Shown here piece after piece: positions 35,401 to 46,575 of a stretch of 64,000 nucleotides of DNA. Made by a program: the position numbers and the translations under genes. The stretch covers positions 27,080,957-27,144,956 of the forward strand of contig JBBMOA010000007.1 in the NCBI GenBank assembly GCA_037954235.1. The letters run 5' to 3'. The first letter of the stretch is position 1. Every line of letters starts with the position of its first letter. Source of the stretch: Aulostomus chinensis. Lineage: Eukaryota > Chordata > Actinopteri > Syngnathiformes > Aulostomidae. The notes beneath the pieces are model-generated. The model was not told where the DNA came from and made no database searches. It worked only from the letters and a program-made list of their open reading frames with translations.

Positions 35401-35731
35401 GGCCTTTTGGGAAAATATTTCTTTAAGCTTGTTTAGCAGTTTTTAGTCATGAATAAATGTGCCAATATTAAGCACTCAAATGTAAAAAAACAACCTCTAA
35501 TTCTCTCTGAATGTAAATTTTTGCACTCAGGTACTTTGAACTGCAGCATGCAACAACACACACACTCACACACACCATTATCCCTCATACTTTCAAACTT
35601 TTCTGGTCTTTTTATGGTACGATGTCATACTCTCCTTGTTGAATTTGTCACTCTATGGCCTGCCTTACCCAGGCAAGTGTTTTGTTTGTTGTTGTGCTAA
35701 TTGTTGAGGACACCAGGTGTTTTCGCCTCAC

Positions 35732-35811
35732 CTGTAGTTGTAATGGGCTGAGTCCAGACGCCGCTGCAGCCGCCATTGTAGATGGAATGAACTGCATAGG
35801 GTAATTTTCAC
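35732..35811 (-). CDS. sox6: sox6 coding exon: IPSTMAAAAASGLSPLQLQ segment
   Basis: This 80-nt exon (phase 1 in, 0 out) encodes GENYPMQFIPSTM then AAAAASGLSPLQLQ. The acceptor is TTTTTGCTCAACAG and the donor CAG|GTGAGGCG. In mammals this exon can be followed by a cassette that begins KGHVSH (recalled). No such cassette was recognised here, and the sequence joins directly to QLYAAQLASMQ, as in SOX5 and the shorter SOX6 isoforms. The poly-Ala stretch and neighbouring residues form the linker between the coiled coil and the corepressor-binding region. Confidence 0.95.
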
Positions 35812-36391
35812 CTGTTGAGCAAAAACAGCAGATATTGTTGTGAGAGAGATGGAAGCAGATGACTCCGCAAGAACTAGCCTGCTCTTTGCCTTCAGCCAGC
35901 ATGCGTCTCTTTGTCTTCCTCCTTATTCCTCTCATGTTTTTATTCATGCCAAGTGAAACATGTCGGGTCACGAGAGTTTAATTCAAAGGTTAGTAACGCT
36001 CATTGTAGCGGGGTGTCTTGAGACTACAGAGCAGGAAAGCTGAAGTCCAGCGCTTGCTCATTGGGGTGCACTCATAAATTCATACACGTTTCGTGGATAA
36101 CCCCCGCTGTTTGTCCCTAAAAGGCTTTCCATGTTGGAGCCTTTGTTGCAAACAGTCGAAGGACTTCAATAATGGCTTTTTAATCCATTCTTCATCTCTG
36201 CCTCTCTATCAGGCCTTGTGGGACTGTTGCTGAAATCACATGGATTATTCTGCATGAAGAATGGAGCGTCAGTGCTGCATGGCGTCAGGTGAGCACCTGG
36301 AGGAATGCATGGAAGAAAGGAATGTGCCAAGGATGAGGAGAGGAGTAGAAAGCAGGTGGTGCTGGGAATCCTACAATAAGAAGTGTACTTT

Positions 36392-36392
<1 letters not shown>

Positions 36393-36474
<82 letters not shown>
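36393..36474. repeat. (GT)n microsatellite
   Basis: 40 GT units, the longest pure tract near an exon pair. Confidence 0.95.
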
Positions 36475-36477
<3 letters not shown>

Positions 36478-36616
36478 TCTGCCTGCTTGTACAGATTCCT
36501 CTTGGATTGCCAAAACACGCAACACGCTCGTTTAAGTTTGGGAGTGCATGAGCCCTGAGATTTGTCTGTCTACATCATCATTATGTGTACATTGTTGAGC
36601 CAATACGTACCAGGAG

Positions 36617-36618
<2 letters not shown>

Positions 36619-36657
<39 letters not shown>
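36619..36657. repeat. (GT)n microsatellite
   Basis: About 19 GT units. Confidence 0.95.
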
Positions 36658-36658
<1 letters not shown>

Positions 36659-36888
36659 CTTCTGTGTGTGAGAAAGTGTGAAATTCCATGTTGCAGATGT
36701 GTTGTGCAACTGACATGCTTTCAGCATGCCATAAAAGAGACATTCCAGTCTTTGCTGTGTCCAATGTATTGTTCCTGACGTGAACAAGCAAGGCTTGTAA
36801 ATCTCTCTGCTCATTTCCAGAACATTCCTCACCTGACACACCTCATTAACATGGGCTGGGATCCCAGTGTTTGTGTGTATGCATTTGT

Positions 36889-36890
<2 letters not shown>

Positions 36891-36929
<39 letters not shown>

Positions 36930-36944
36930 AGAGAGAGAGAGAGA
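36891..36944. repeat. compound (GT)n(GC)n(GA)n
   Basis: GT units followed by GCGCGC and GA units, 150 bp from the 37093 exon end. Confidence 0.9.
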
Positions 36945-37092
36945 AAAGACGTTTCTTTTGAAGAGCTTCTACCGATAAGTAGAGCCTCTTCAAAAGAAAG
37001 TGCCATGAGCTTTGGTTAACCAGCAAACATGTATTTCTGTAACACCGGCCTGTGACTTGTCTGTCCTCGGCAGTTTTCCAGTGTTTGTGTAC

Positions 37093-37213
37093 CTGGCTTG
37101 TAGGACATGCCCGGTGGGAAGAGGAAGCCTTGCTGTGCAGCAGCAGCAGCAGCCAGAGATCGCTGGTCATGAGGAAACACTGGGATCATCAGGGGGGGCA
37201 TGTGACCCTGAAC
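37093..37213 (-). CDS. sox6: sox6 coding exon: PPLMIP and poly-Ala segment
   Basis: This 121-nt exon (phase 0 in, 1 out) reads VQGHMPPLMIPVFPHDQR, then SLAAAAAAQQGFLFPPGMS and YKP. The segment is nearly invariant between SOX5 and SOX6. The acceptor follows a pure C tract (nine C then AG|GTTCAG) and the donor is CCAG|GTACAC. The final G is completed by GT of the next exon to give Gly. The GCT repeat encoding six alanines is visible on the + strand as AGC repeats at 37138-37152. The exon is not symmetric alone, but exons 37093-37213 and 35732-35811 together are 201 nt, so the pair could be removed in frame. Confidence 0.96.
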
Positions 37214-37867
37214 CTGGGGGGGGGGAGAGATTGAGATATGTGAAATCTTTATTTACATGGAACTCAAACATAAATGCAAACATTTATTCCTGTTTAAGCA
37301 AATACAGAAACAGATGCACTTCATAAGAACACCACACACACGCGGAGACACACACACACGCACGCACAAACAACAGCAACAACAGCGAAAAGCAAATAAG
37401 AAGCGATGACAGACAGTTAAATACAGTAGTCTGCAAAAATAGAATAAAGGGAATAATTAATAACAGAGAGAGGGGAAAAATGAGAGATGAAAAGAACGAG
37501 GATGTGATGATGTCAAGAGGGAATGAAGACTGCATTTAAGACATAGAGAGAAGACAGAAGGGAGGAAACAACTAGAGGGCACTCTGAGATCGTTAAGTGA
37601 TATGACATCATCAGATCGGGTTGTGGATCAATCCAAAGATCGTATCGACTTTTACTCAATTCATCATCCCACTAGGCGTCATCCAAATCTAACCAATTAG
37701 CTTCTGACTCATCCTGACGGACCAGAAAGACACACAGACACACAAGCGCCAGTGATCCAATTACTTCCTGGGTGGAGGTAATAATTAATGTAAAAAGGAT
37801 AACAGATAAAAGTGAAGAGGGAAAATTCAAAAGAAATTCAGAGTATTAAAAAAAAAAAAAACCATCA

Positions 37868-37893
<26 letters not shown>
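37868..37893. repeat. (CA)n microsatellite
   Basis: About 12 CA units. Confidence 0.9.
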
Positions 37894-37901
<8 letters not shown>

Positions 37902-38999
37902 TCACACTAACATCCCCACTGGATGACAAGAAAGCTTGTACACAACGACCAAATGATCGCTGATGAAAGACAAGTGCAAAAATGTAAAACAAAATGTCTT
38001 TAAAACAACAACAGAGAGTCAAACAGTTGCTTTCATGTCAGCTTGAAAGTCCTTAAAAACGGTGGCTTTGACTGAGTTCAGACGCCGAGGGCTCCGATTG
38101 AAGACAGCATATCAAAGATGAGCCTGCGGGAATCTATTAAGACCGACTCTACTTAAACCAGCGGACTGTCTCCCTCGCTTCTGTCTGTCCCTTTATATCA
38201 TCTTTACCTCTGTTTCTGTAATCATTTGCCTCTCTGCCTTCGTGTCCTTTTCATGCTCTTCTCTGCATGTTCCTCACTTCCATCTTTTGATTTCTGTCTG
38301 AAAGTTGAGCAGATTTTGCATTAAAGTTCTGTAAGAGATGTGAAAACCGATGAACTGCACGCTCGAGCTGTTTCAGTTCCTGTGAGAACGTTGCATTTTA
38401 TCCACATCTACATGAGATGAGAAGCCTCGATCAGTGGTGTCTTCGTTCACAAACTTCCATCTTTGGTAGTTTTAAATAGAACATCTCCAAACGCACGAGG
38501 CGAATTTTACGAAACTAAACTGCCAGGTTTTCTTTCCCTCTTTCTTGTAGAATGCTTCTTTTTTATCTCATTATCCATCATTGCTCCTGAGAGTCTAATT
38601 TACGATGCTGTCGTGCTCTGTACGTTTCCTGTTCCCCTGTTGATCATTTCTGCTTTCCACCTTATTTATTTAGGTTTTTATTTGTCCTGTCACTCTCCTC
38701 TTTCTGGAACTCCTCGTAGCCATTCGTGTTTTTCATATTCTCATTTTTCTTCACTTGCCTCCTCTTAAACCGCTCATTTCATTTCACATCTTCCGTGTTT
38801 TTGTCCCTCCCCGCCCTCCCATCGCTCCCTCTGTCTTCTTCTTTTCTTTCTCTATTGTTACTCTTTGAGATGAGCGCTTGTTGATTACCTCCTCTCCATT
38901 TCCCTCTGTACCTCCGTTCAATGTTCTACCTCCATTCATCTCCTTTACTACCAATTCATTAACCACCCTACCCCCCCAAACCCCCCACCACCACCATCA

Positions 39000-39014
39000 C
39001 CCCCCCCCCCCCCC
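39000..39014. repeat. poly-C tract
   Basis: 15 C, following a C/A-rich stretch. Confidence 0.85.
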
Positions 39015-39893
39015 AAGTCCTCCTGGGACAGTTCATCATTAGAGCCCAAATTTACACAATCAGCATGTTGTGCGGTTTCTCAGCATTCGGACTGCGCGGC
39101 TACATTGTTGAATTAGTTGAATACGATTACAATCCTCCGGGATGTTTACGGCGGGGAGGGTTAACGGGTTGGAGGGAGCAGCTCAAAGGCAGAACACAGA
39201 GCACCCACTGAATGCTTTAATTAAATGTAATCCTTTTTCTTAATTGATTTATCTGCTTAAGGCATTTTCTAACCAAAAAGCACTTCTCAGCTATGAGACT
39301 GGGCCATAGTCTTTCAGCTTTTATTTTCACAATTACTTTAAACTCTAAAAAAAAAGAAAAAGCAAACTTCTATCAGATGTTATAGAACACCCTGATTATG
39401 CTCAATAAAAGCATGCTTGAATATTACATTACTTTTATTTTTCTGGCATCAAAAGGCCATTTCCATGATTTGACTTGTCATGTTCCGTATGAATTACATT
39501 TATTTGACATTAATCATCACATTGCAGAATGTCGTGGGAGGATATTTTGTGAAATCAAATCATTTTTATTTGACAAATGAATCAAATCAAGACACTCAGA
39601 AGCACGTGCATGCGTGTTTTTTTGGGATGTACGAGGTCCTGTCTTCACACACCAGTTTAAGCAAAGCCTTGACAGTCAGGACAGTTTGAGCCGGTGTTGG
39701 CCTCCTCTCAGGGGTGTCTGAAGGGCGAGGCTTCCGTGTCAGACACACGCCTCTGACCACAACATGCGTCTTTACTATCCACATTGTTCTGTACTCCTGC
39801 AGTTGCATGTGTTCATCACCTGGCCTGCTCTTAAGATAACTCTGTTTAGGTCGCATTCCTAAAAAGCCAGATAGTTGGGAGGCCCTGGTCTCT

Positions 39894-39952
<59 letters not shown>
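39894..39952. repeat. (AC)n microsatellite
   Basis: 29 AC units. Confidence 0.95.
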
Positions 39953-39957
<5 letters not shown>

Positions 39958-42519
39958 CTCACAGAAACAGACAGACAAGCGGTCTGGAGTTTTGTGACGT
40001 GGTGAAAAGAGAATGAAGAGAGAAGAAAAAGTAGTCTGTGGGTCCAAACAGCTAAGAAGAAGAGGAGAGAGGTGGTGGTGGTGGTGGGGAATTATAGAGT
40101 GGGACAAAATGCTCCCATTCATTGTATTCCTCTGGGAACACTGGGACTGACTGGGGCTGCCTCACCAGCGCAAACACACAAAGATCTCCTTTTACCAAAG
40201 GGAGGTGGGGGTGGGGGGGTGGCGTTGGATGAATGGACTGGAGAAGGTGGTGCTAACAGGGGCCCAGCTCTGCTCAAACCCTAAGAAAACACAAGGCCCC
40301 CTTCCTCAAACTGCCCACCAGACACACTGACACACACACCTAGGCGCAAGGAACATGTGTACATGTGCAGACACACACTCAGAATTAATAGTCCTCTTGT
40401 GCACGAGTAGAAGGGTTAGGGGGCAATGAGTGCGTCCACAGTGCGTCTGGATGCTGATGTGTTGGAGAGGAAGACAGATAGAGAAGAAGACAGATATGAG
40501 GGAGTGTGTTTGTGCAGTTGGCAGGTATGCGCACACGGGTGTGTGAGAGTGCGTGGATGGATTGTGTCCATAACTTCACTTGATGTAATGATCTGCAGTT
40601 TCAAAATGTGTTTTCTGAAGTCAGAGAAATAAAGGATTGGTGTCATCAGTGAATACGCTCATTCAGGTAGGTTTTCTGCATGAAATAGAAGAAACTGGAG
40701 CAGCAGCGACAGTCACAACCATCACACAGATTGAGAACGTGTTTGCTGTATTTTTTATGCAAATCTTTTTCTTTGCCACAACTCGTGAGTCCATAGACGT
40801 CGGCTCTCTGTCAGCGGGTGTTGGGAAAAAGTGACGTTGGAAAATCAGTGAATGTCAATTTTTTTTTTTTTTTTGTCTGTTAATTTTAATTAAAGCTGTG
40901 ACTGCCAAGATATCCACAAAGGCACTTTTACGTGCCGGTAGGAGACTTCTTATGGTAAACCTCTGCAAATACATGAAAACACCCCATTATGTGTGATAAA
41001 GTATTGCTTGACTAAGCAACATAGTGGTGTTTGATAGCCAACGCAACTATTTTCGTTCAACTGTGAAGCTCCACACCTGAATTTACCCACTTTTTGGCAG
41101 CTTTTTTAAAATATAATAATCGTTCCCCATCTTGCATAAATACCACATGATTGACTTTTATAGTTTTCTCATCAAAGCGGCCCCTGTCCAAACAAACAAG
41201 AACAAACGAGCCCAGCTCCTCTTCTTTGCTTTATAAACAGAGGTGAGATATGTTATTGAGCCGTGTAAAGTAACAAACAGCTCCCGTCGCCTCCCCTGCC
41301 ATCCTTACAGGCTTTTTGAAGATGGTGTGGAGGAATGACAGCAGATTCTTCACTTTTAAATCCTATCTTCCCATAAAGCTCCTTTAAATTTCTGTTTATC
41401 CAGTCGGAGAGCAACGTACGCAGGGCTGCAGGAACCCAGAACACTGTCATGTAGCTTTAAGAGACCAACCTACACACACACAAAAAAAAATAATTACATT
41501 GCTCCATTTATTCTGTCTTGTCGTACCCATTTGAGGGCACTGAACACAATACAAATTATTTTAATGGCGGCACACAGAATCACTATATTTAATTATCACA
41601 TTTTTCTATACACTAACACACAGGTTAATCCAGTGGAATGAGAGCCATTCCGAGTTAGCCATTCTCCATAGCTGGTGAGTTCTTTAGATGTTATGGGCCT
41701 TCCGTGGCTTTCCAAGCCATTGTGTCTGAGGCGGTATATGCTGACGTAGCAGCTGCTTGTCTATCTAAGAGCCATTTGCCTGCTCCATTAGTTCTTATGC
41801 ATGTGTGTGGGGATAATTGAGTGTATTTGTCTTAACACAGGTTTAGCAAGCCTGACTCTTCTGAATCTCACTCAGCTCTGTGTTGACACACTTACTGTGA
41901 GGAAAGCAAGTGAAGAAGCCAGCAGGATTTATAACAGCGCCGTGCAATGTTAGCGGCGGTGTAAGCCTGTAGTTTTTTCGAGAGGGGGCAGCACACTGGG
42001 ATTATATAACCGGCTGTTGACTGCACAGAAGGAAATAATAGAACAAGATGGATCTGAAAAGTAAAAACAAGAAAATAACACTCTGGAAACAACGATTTAA
42101 AGAGGGGAGCAGAGGGCAGAAGAACAAAACTGAGGAGTTATAAATGAAGAACAGAGAGAGGGAGGAAGAGGAGTGCGGCTTTGCAGTCATTAATTAGCCC
42201 GTTAGCTAAGGCCCGGGCGGTGCGGTTAGGGCCTGTGCCTTTGTGGGCCCGAAGGAAATGGGCCACATATGAGAGCCATTATAGAAACGAACTTAACAAA
42301 GACACATGCCTGTCAGCCACCAGGCTGGGCTGGGCCGCTCTGCCGACGGCACACAAAGGCCCCACCACCACTGCGTGCGTGCGTGCGTGCGTGTGTGTGT
42401 GTGTTTTATTTTTTCTTTATTTTCAAGTGTTTATGAGCTGTCCACACATGCATTTACTGTTTCAAATTAAACATAAGACCATCATCCTATTCCTAATACA
42501 CAGACTGACATGTTAATGC

Positions 42520-42589
42520 CAGTGAGAAACACTACCTACACACACACACACATATATATATATAGGTAGGTCGGTAGTGTTTCTCACTG
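42520..42589. repeat. 17-bp perfect inverted repeat around an (AC)n(AT)n core
   Basis: CAGTGAGAAACACTACC (42520-42536) and its exact complement GGTAGTGTTTCTCACTG (42573-42589) flank 36 bp of alternating AC and AT. It can fold as a hairpin and may be a tiny MITE-like element or a recombination product. Confidence 0.85.
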
Positions 42590-42751
42590 ATGTGTGCATG
42601 TGTTCAGGTATGTATGTGCGTAACCATATCTATCAGAATGGGGCCTTCGGAAGCGTTTCTTTAACCCGTGGACATCCCCTGCTGGCTCTCCACACCATTT
42701 AAAACCACATGACAGGAAACCTGGGTCACTTTGAACTATACCCCAGCCCCC

Positions 42752-42752
<1 letters not shown>

Positions 42753-42800
<48 letters not shown>
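42753..42800. repeat. (AC)n microsatellite
   Basis: About 23 AC units. Confidence 0.95.
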
Positions 42801-42803
<3 letters not shown>

Positions 42804-42908
42804 ACTGCACTGCACTCGCTGACAAACACATTGACACCATTCACAGACAGGAGGGCAGGAAGCAATGAGGAGTTTTTTCAGAAATGGAAAAATGGGCTGA
42901 AAACAACT

Positions 42909-42932
42909 CCCCCCCCCCCCCCCCCCCCCCCC
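42909..42932. repeat. poly-C tract
   Basis: 24 uninterrupted C. Confidence 0.9.
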
Positions 42933-44773
42933 GGGTATTCATTGTCTCTATCTATAAATCAGATACAGATAAAACTGACATATTAACGCTGACGTGGAAA
43001 GCTTGTAAAATTTATGATGTATCATAAAATGAATGCTAATTAGTCACTGGAAGTTGGTTAACTGCGTTAGTAGCGATGATGCAACAGATAGTATTCTGAA
43101 CAATGCGCATCAGACGGTATAACTTTGCGGGCGAAAACTTTTGCTGGAGGGAGAAAGCTTTATATTTTTTCCATCTGGACGACAATTCGTGTTTCAAATT
43201 AAGATATGAACAACAACTGGCACTTCTAAAAAAAACTGTCTTTACTGCACCGAGGCCTATTCTTCTCAGCTGAAACAGTAGCATTTGGTCAGCTCCTCAG
43301 AGTATTGGCCTGAGAGGAGCTCCGGTCTGGATTTGATAAGTGGAAACAGACCGGTGTAGCGCTGCCTGTGTGTTTAAGGCCAACACACATCTGACACAGC
43401 GTAAACAGCCCATACCCCAGTGACTAAGCTCTGGAACTTAGCCATAATAATTCTGTACAGTAGTTCGACCATATGCTGCTCTAAACTGGGTTTGTTAGTC
43501 AAAATATGCTATTGTTTGATTATTTTTTTTGCGTGCATTAATTCCTGCACAAAACAGCAGATTGAAGCGATTTGGGCTCTTTCTTTTTTTTCAAACGAAT
43601 AGAAAATTGTTTTGAAACAATAGTTTGTTTCCTCATGAATTTACAGTAGAAGCTCTGAAGTGCTACGTGATAACACGCATTCTCTCAAGAGCTATTTTCT
43701 GCATATTCTTTCATCCTCAAAACCAAACATGTTACAGTACACGCTTCACAGCATGGAAGAGGATCCAAGTTGGCTTTTATGGTTTCGCTCTCTCCCCCGG
43801 GGCTCGGAGGGCCTAATGAAGTCCGATCCGAGCTTTATTAAGATCCATGGGTGGAGCCTCGTAATGAAAAAAAAAGAAAGAGAGAAGAAAAAGAGGGAAA
43901 AAAACCCAAAACAAGACCTTGTTAACTACATCACACCTCCAGAGCACATGGAGATTCAAAGCTCCGGACCGATGGGGGGTAAATGATGTACGGGATGAGA
44001 CCAGACGGCAGCAAGTGGATTCAGATTGTCTTACGAGCAGATTTAATTCAGCAGCAGCAGTACCACAACTTTGAAAAAATAAATAAATAAACTGATGAAA
44101 CTCAAGCTGGCTACTTTCCCACATGGCTACCAGCCACAGCGTGCAAATGTACCAGCATTTGGTTCACAGCTGGTGGTAATTTCTTGGTGAGTTTGTATGT
44201 ATGAAAGGTGCACGGATCATTAATCTCAGTGCATCAAGTGGGATGATGAAATAGATGTCGGAGCGAGAGAGGGAGAAAACGACAGAGAGAAGCTGAGGAA
44301 AGGAAAATTTGTGAATGAAGTTGCAAGTATTTATAAATCTGTATTCTGTTTGTTCCCAGTTTCTGATCAATAGATGCTTGAAAGCTGCAAAATGAATTAA
44401 AGGAGGAGAACATTCTACAGAGAGGTGGAGGTGTATGAGAGGAGAAAACACACGTTGATGAATAGAATATTGGAGGGTGAGAGAGAGAGAAAAGGCAGGA
44501 GGAAGCTTTGAGCATGCTGGGACATCGATCGCTCGCTGATCAATGCCACAGTAAATGATCGAGCCGTAACAGGGCAATTACAGGGTCGCGGTTGTGATGT
44601 AACACCGGTGTGGCGCGAGCATTATACCTCACAATAGCAGCCCAACTATAAGACAAAAGGTTGTGACCTCTCATGTTATTGCTGTTTTCTAATAACGTGA
44701 ATCGATAACAAGGGGACCAGAGGAAAATGGACACTCGGATCATCCAAATGGAGGATAAAGAAGAAGGAATTAA

Positions 44774-44775
<2 letters not shown>

Positions 44776-44852
<77 letters not shown>
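44776..44852. repeat. (GT)n microsatellite beside a sox6 donor
   Basis: About 38 GT units with one AT interruption. In the transcript this is (CA)n beginning 13 nt after the donor of the 44866-44934 exon. Confidence 0.95.
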
Positions 44853-44853
<1 letters not shown>

Positions 44854-44865
44854 CTCCCTACTCAC

Positions 44866-44934
44866 CTGGATCTGTTGCTGCAGTATATTTATCTTGTGTT
44901 GCTGCTGCAGGAGCTGCTGCTGTTGTCTGGCAAT
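44866..44934 (-). CDS. sox6: sox6 coding exon: Gln-rich coiled-coil end
   Basis: This 69-nt symmetric exon (phase 0 on both sides) encodes 23 residues, starting IARQQQQLLQQQHKINILQQ and ending QIQ. It continues the zipper helix into the Q-box. The donor is CAG|GTGAGTAG. The acceptor is an unusual GT-rich tract, TTTGTGTGTGTGCAG, with few uninterrupted pyrimidines. Thirteen nt into the downstream intron begins a transcript-sense CA repeat of about 38 units (44776-44852). Because the exon is symmetric and sits between a UG tract and a CA tract, alternative inclusion is plausible. Skipping would shorten the coiled coil by 23 residues. Confidence 0.95.
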
Positions 44935-45139
44935 CTGCACACACACAAACGGATCAAACGAGTGTTAAAAAGACAATGGTGTTACTCGACTCTCTCTTCC
45001 CAGCAAGTCCCAAACTTGTTTCAAACATGTTTCCTATAAAACCTATGAAAGTTTCCATTGCGCGCTTATCGGTGGCAGATACTGCGGCTTCCAAAACCAT
45101 TACAAATCACTCTTGAAAAATAATGTTTTATGACCTGTC

Positions 45140-45330
45140 AAGGCGATGGTTACGGTCCGGTTAGGTTAAGGCACAAAAATGCTTGGTTAGGTTTGGGGAA
45201 AGATCATAGTTTGGCTTTAAATAAGCACGTTTGTTAAGGTTGGGGGAGGACCGCGGTTGTTAAAACACAATCTTGGCTCACAGATGAGAACGGGAAATGT
45301 GGAGCGGGCCCACGTCACTACATCTGTCCC
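45140..45330. repeat. GGTTAGGTT-type dispersed repeat
   Basis: It contains GGTTAGGTTAAGGCACAAAA, GGTTAGGTTTGGGGAAAGAT and GTTAAGGTTGGGGGAGG, a motif series seen in teleost dispersed repeats. It is degenerate. Confidence 0.45.
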
Positions 45331-45849
45331 CAACATGAGAGGCCAAGGCAAAATCAAGTCTTGCTAAGTGGTTGGCAGCAGAACACCTGTCTAGAAAGTT
45401 TGCTTTTAGTTTGACTCATCCGCAGCACCAAATGTGGATTTCCACAACACATATTGACGTCTAATTTCCTACATTACTCTGGTCATAATTACTGCAGCCG
45501 TCAGACGCCTGTGACAATTGAATGTAGGTCCTTATTGTTGCTTGCATTTGTGTCCTATTCAGTTGTTTTTCTTGGGCGTTGTCTTCCTCTCTTCTACAAT
45601 CAGATTAGATTACAAATTGGGAAATTCATCATGTTTAAATCTGGTCAAAGTCCAATTGTAGCGCAGCTTCAGAATGATGTTTCAGGAACAGCTTTTGAAC
45701 GATGTTTTTTCCAGAAATAATTTCACAATCCCCCACTGGGATCAAGCCAGATTTCAGCATGTTTTATTAGGGTTTGTTAATTACTAGCTTTTGTCTAGAA
45801 ATCTAGCCAGAGAAAATATGCAATCAGCATAAAATCCTTTCTGCCACAG

Positions 45850-46125
45850 CAACCTTGACCTTTGACCTCCAAAATCTTTTCAATTCAGCCTCGAGTCCCA
45901 GTGGAGTCCCAGTGGAGTTCCATGGGAACTCCAGGAGACATTTGAACTAAATTTGCCAGAGGTCCATGAGACGTCACTTTAAAACAATGGGGGGGATATC
46001 ACACAGGTGTTAGAGGAACTTCAACTTGCCCTTTGACCTCTGATAACCTAAATGTTTTTAGTGCAACTTTGAGATCCTGTGGACATTTTAGTTAAATCTG
46101 AAGAAATTCCAAACCATGCTGAGAG
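45850..46125 (+). repeat. dispersed repeat beginning ACCTTGACCTTTGACCTCC
   Basis: The phrases ACCTTGACCTTTGACCTCC, CAGCCTCGAGTCCCAGTGGA, AACTAAATTTGCCAGA and GAAGAAATTCC match a common fish repeat (recalled). A partial internal repetition (CCCTTTGACCTCTGATAA at 46029-46046) suggests two overlapping copies. Confidence 0.5.
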
Positions 46126-46194
46126 TTGGCTTAACAACAATGGGACTAATGCAGTAATGACAAGTTTGTTTTTTTTCACTCAAGCACTGTGCTC

Positions 46195-46575
46195 AATTAC
46201 AAAGTCGAGGTATCTGTACTTGGGTGTTTGTGTTTCAGGGGGTTTTGTACTTTTACTCCACTATATTTATCTGATCCCACCATTTACTTTGAGAAACCAG
46301 ATGAAGATGATTTTCTTTCACATGTGAATCCTCCCAGCTTCCAGGGGAGAGTCAGAGCAGCACAACTTACACTTGACCTTTAGAGGTCAGTGGTTTGAGA
46401 ATGAAACACTCTCAAGCCCTGGAAAACACGTCTTACCTTTGATACCTGAGTAAACTCAAAATCAAATACTTCTCTCCTTTTACTAAAGTAAAATTTAGAA
46501 AGGAGACTATTACCTTTACCAGATCTGGATGTTTTTTTCCTTGAGTAAAGAAACTATGTACTTCTTCCACTTCTA
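46195..46575 (+). repeat. dispersed repeat (TACTTTTACTCCACTATATT ... TACTTCTTCCACTTCTAG)
   Basis: It opens with ACTTTTACTCCACTATATTT and closes with TACTTCTTCCACTTC, both hallmarks of a common fish repeat (recalled). The body is AT-rich and non-coding. Confidence 0.45.

Larger units (their letters stand above)
27099..35731 (-). other. sox6: sox6 intron (8.6 kb) with candidate microexon
   Basis: It contains the candidate 42-nt exon (29431-29472), AT, CT and GA microsatellites, a repeat cluster at 34640-35400, and a symmetric motif element near 30110-30173. A minus-strand double donor (GTGAGTGAGAGGTAAG at 33037-33052) lies after a short open frame, but its acceptor is poor. The mammalian KGHVSH cassette was not found. 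Confidence 0.65.
35812..37092 (-). other. sox6: sox6 intron (1.3 kb)
   Basis: No exon was seen. Three long GT microsatellites (36393-36474, 36619-36657, 36891-36944) make up much of it. On the transcript they are CA (and CT) repeats. Confidence 0.7.
37214..44865 (-). other. sox6: sox6 intron (7.7 kb)
   Basis: No exon was recognised. It holds the perfect inverted repeat at 42520-42589, microsatellites at 37868-37893, 39894-39952, 42753-42800 and 44776-44852, C tracts at 39000-39014 and 42909-42932, and a pyrimidine-rich block at 38170-38960. Stretches of balanced composition at 41640-42000, 42180-42350, 43270-43440 and 44500-44720 could be conserved non-coding elements but show no decisive motif. 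Confidence 0.65.

Noticed and set aside
36581..37006. Overlapping Thr-His repeat open frames
   Set aside because: Translations of CA repeats in alternative frames.
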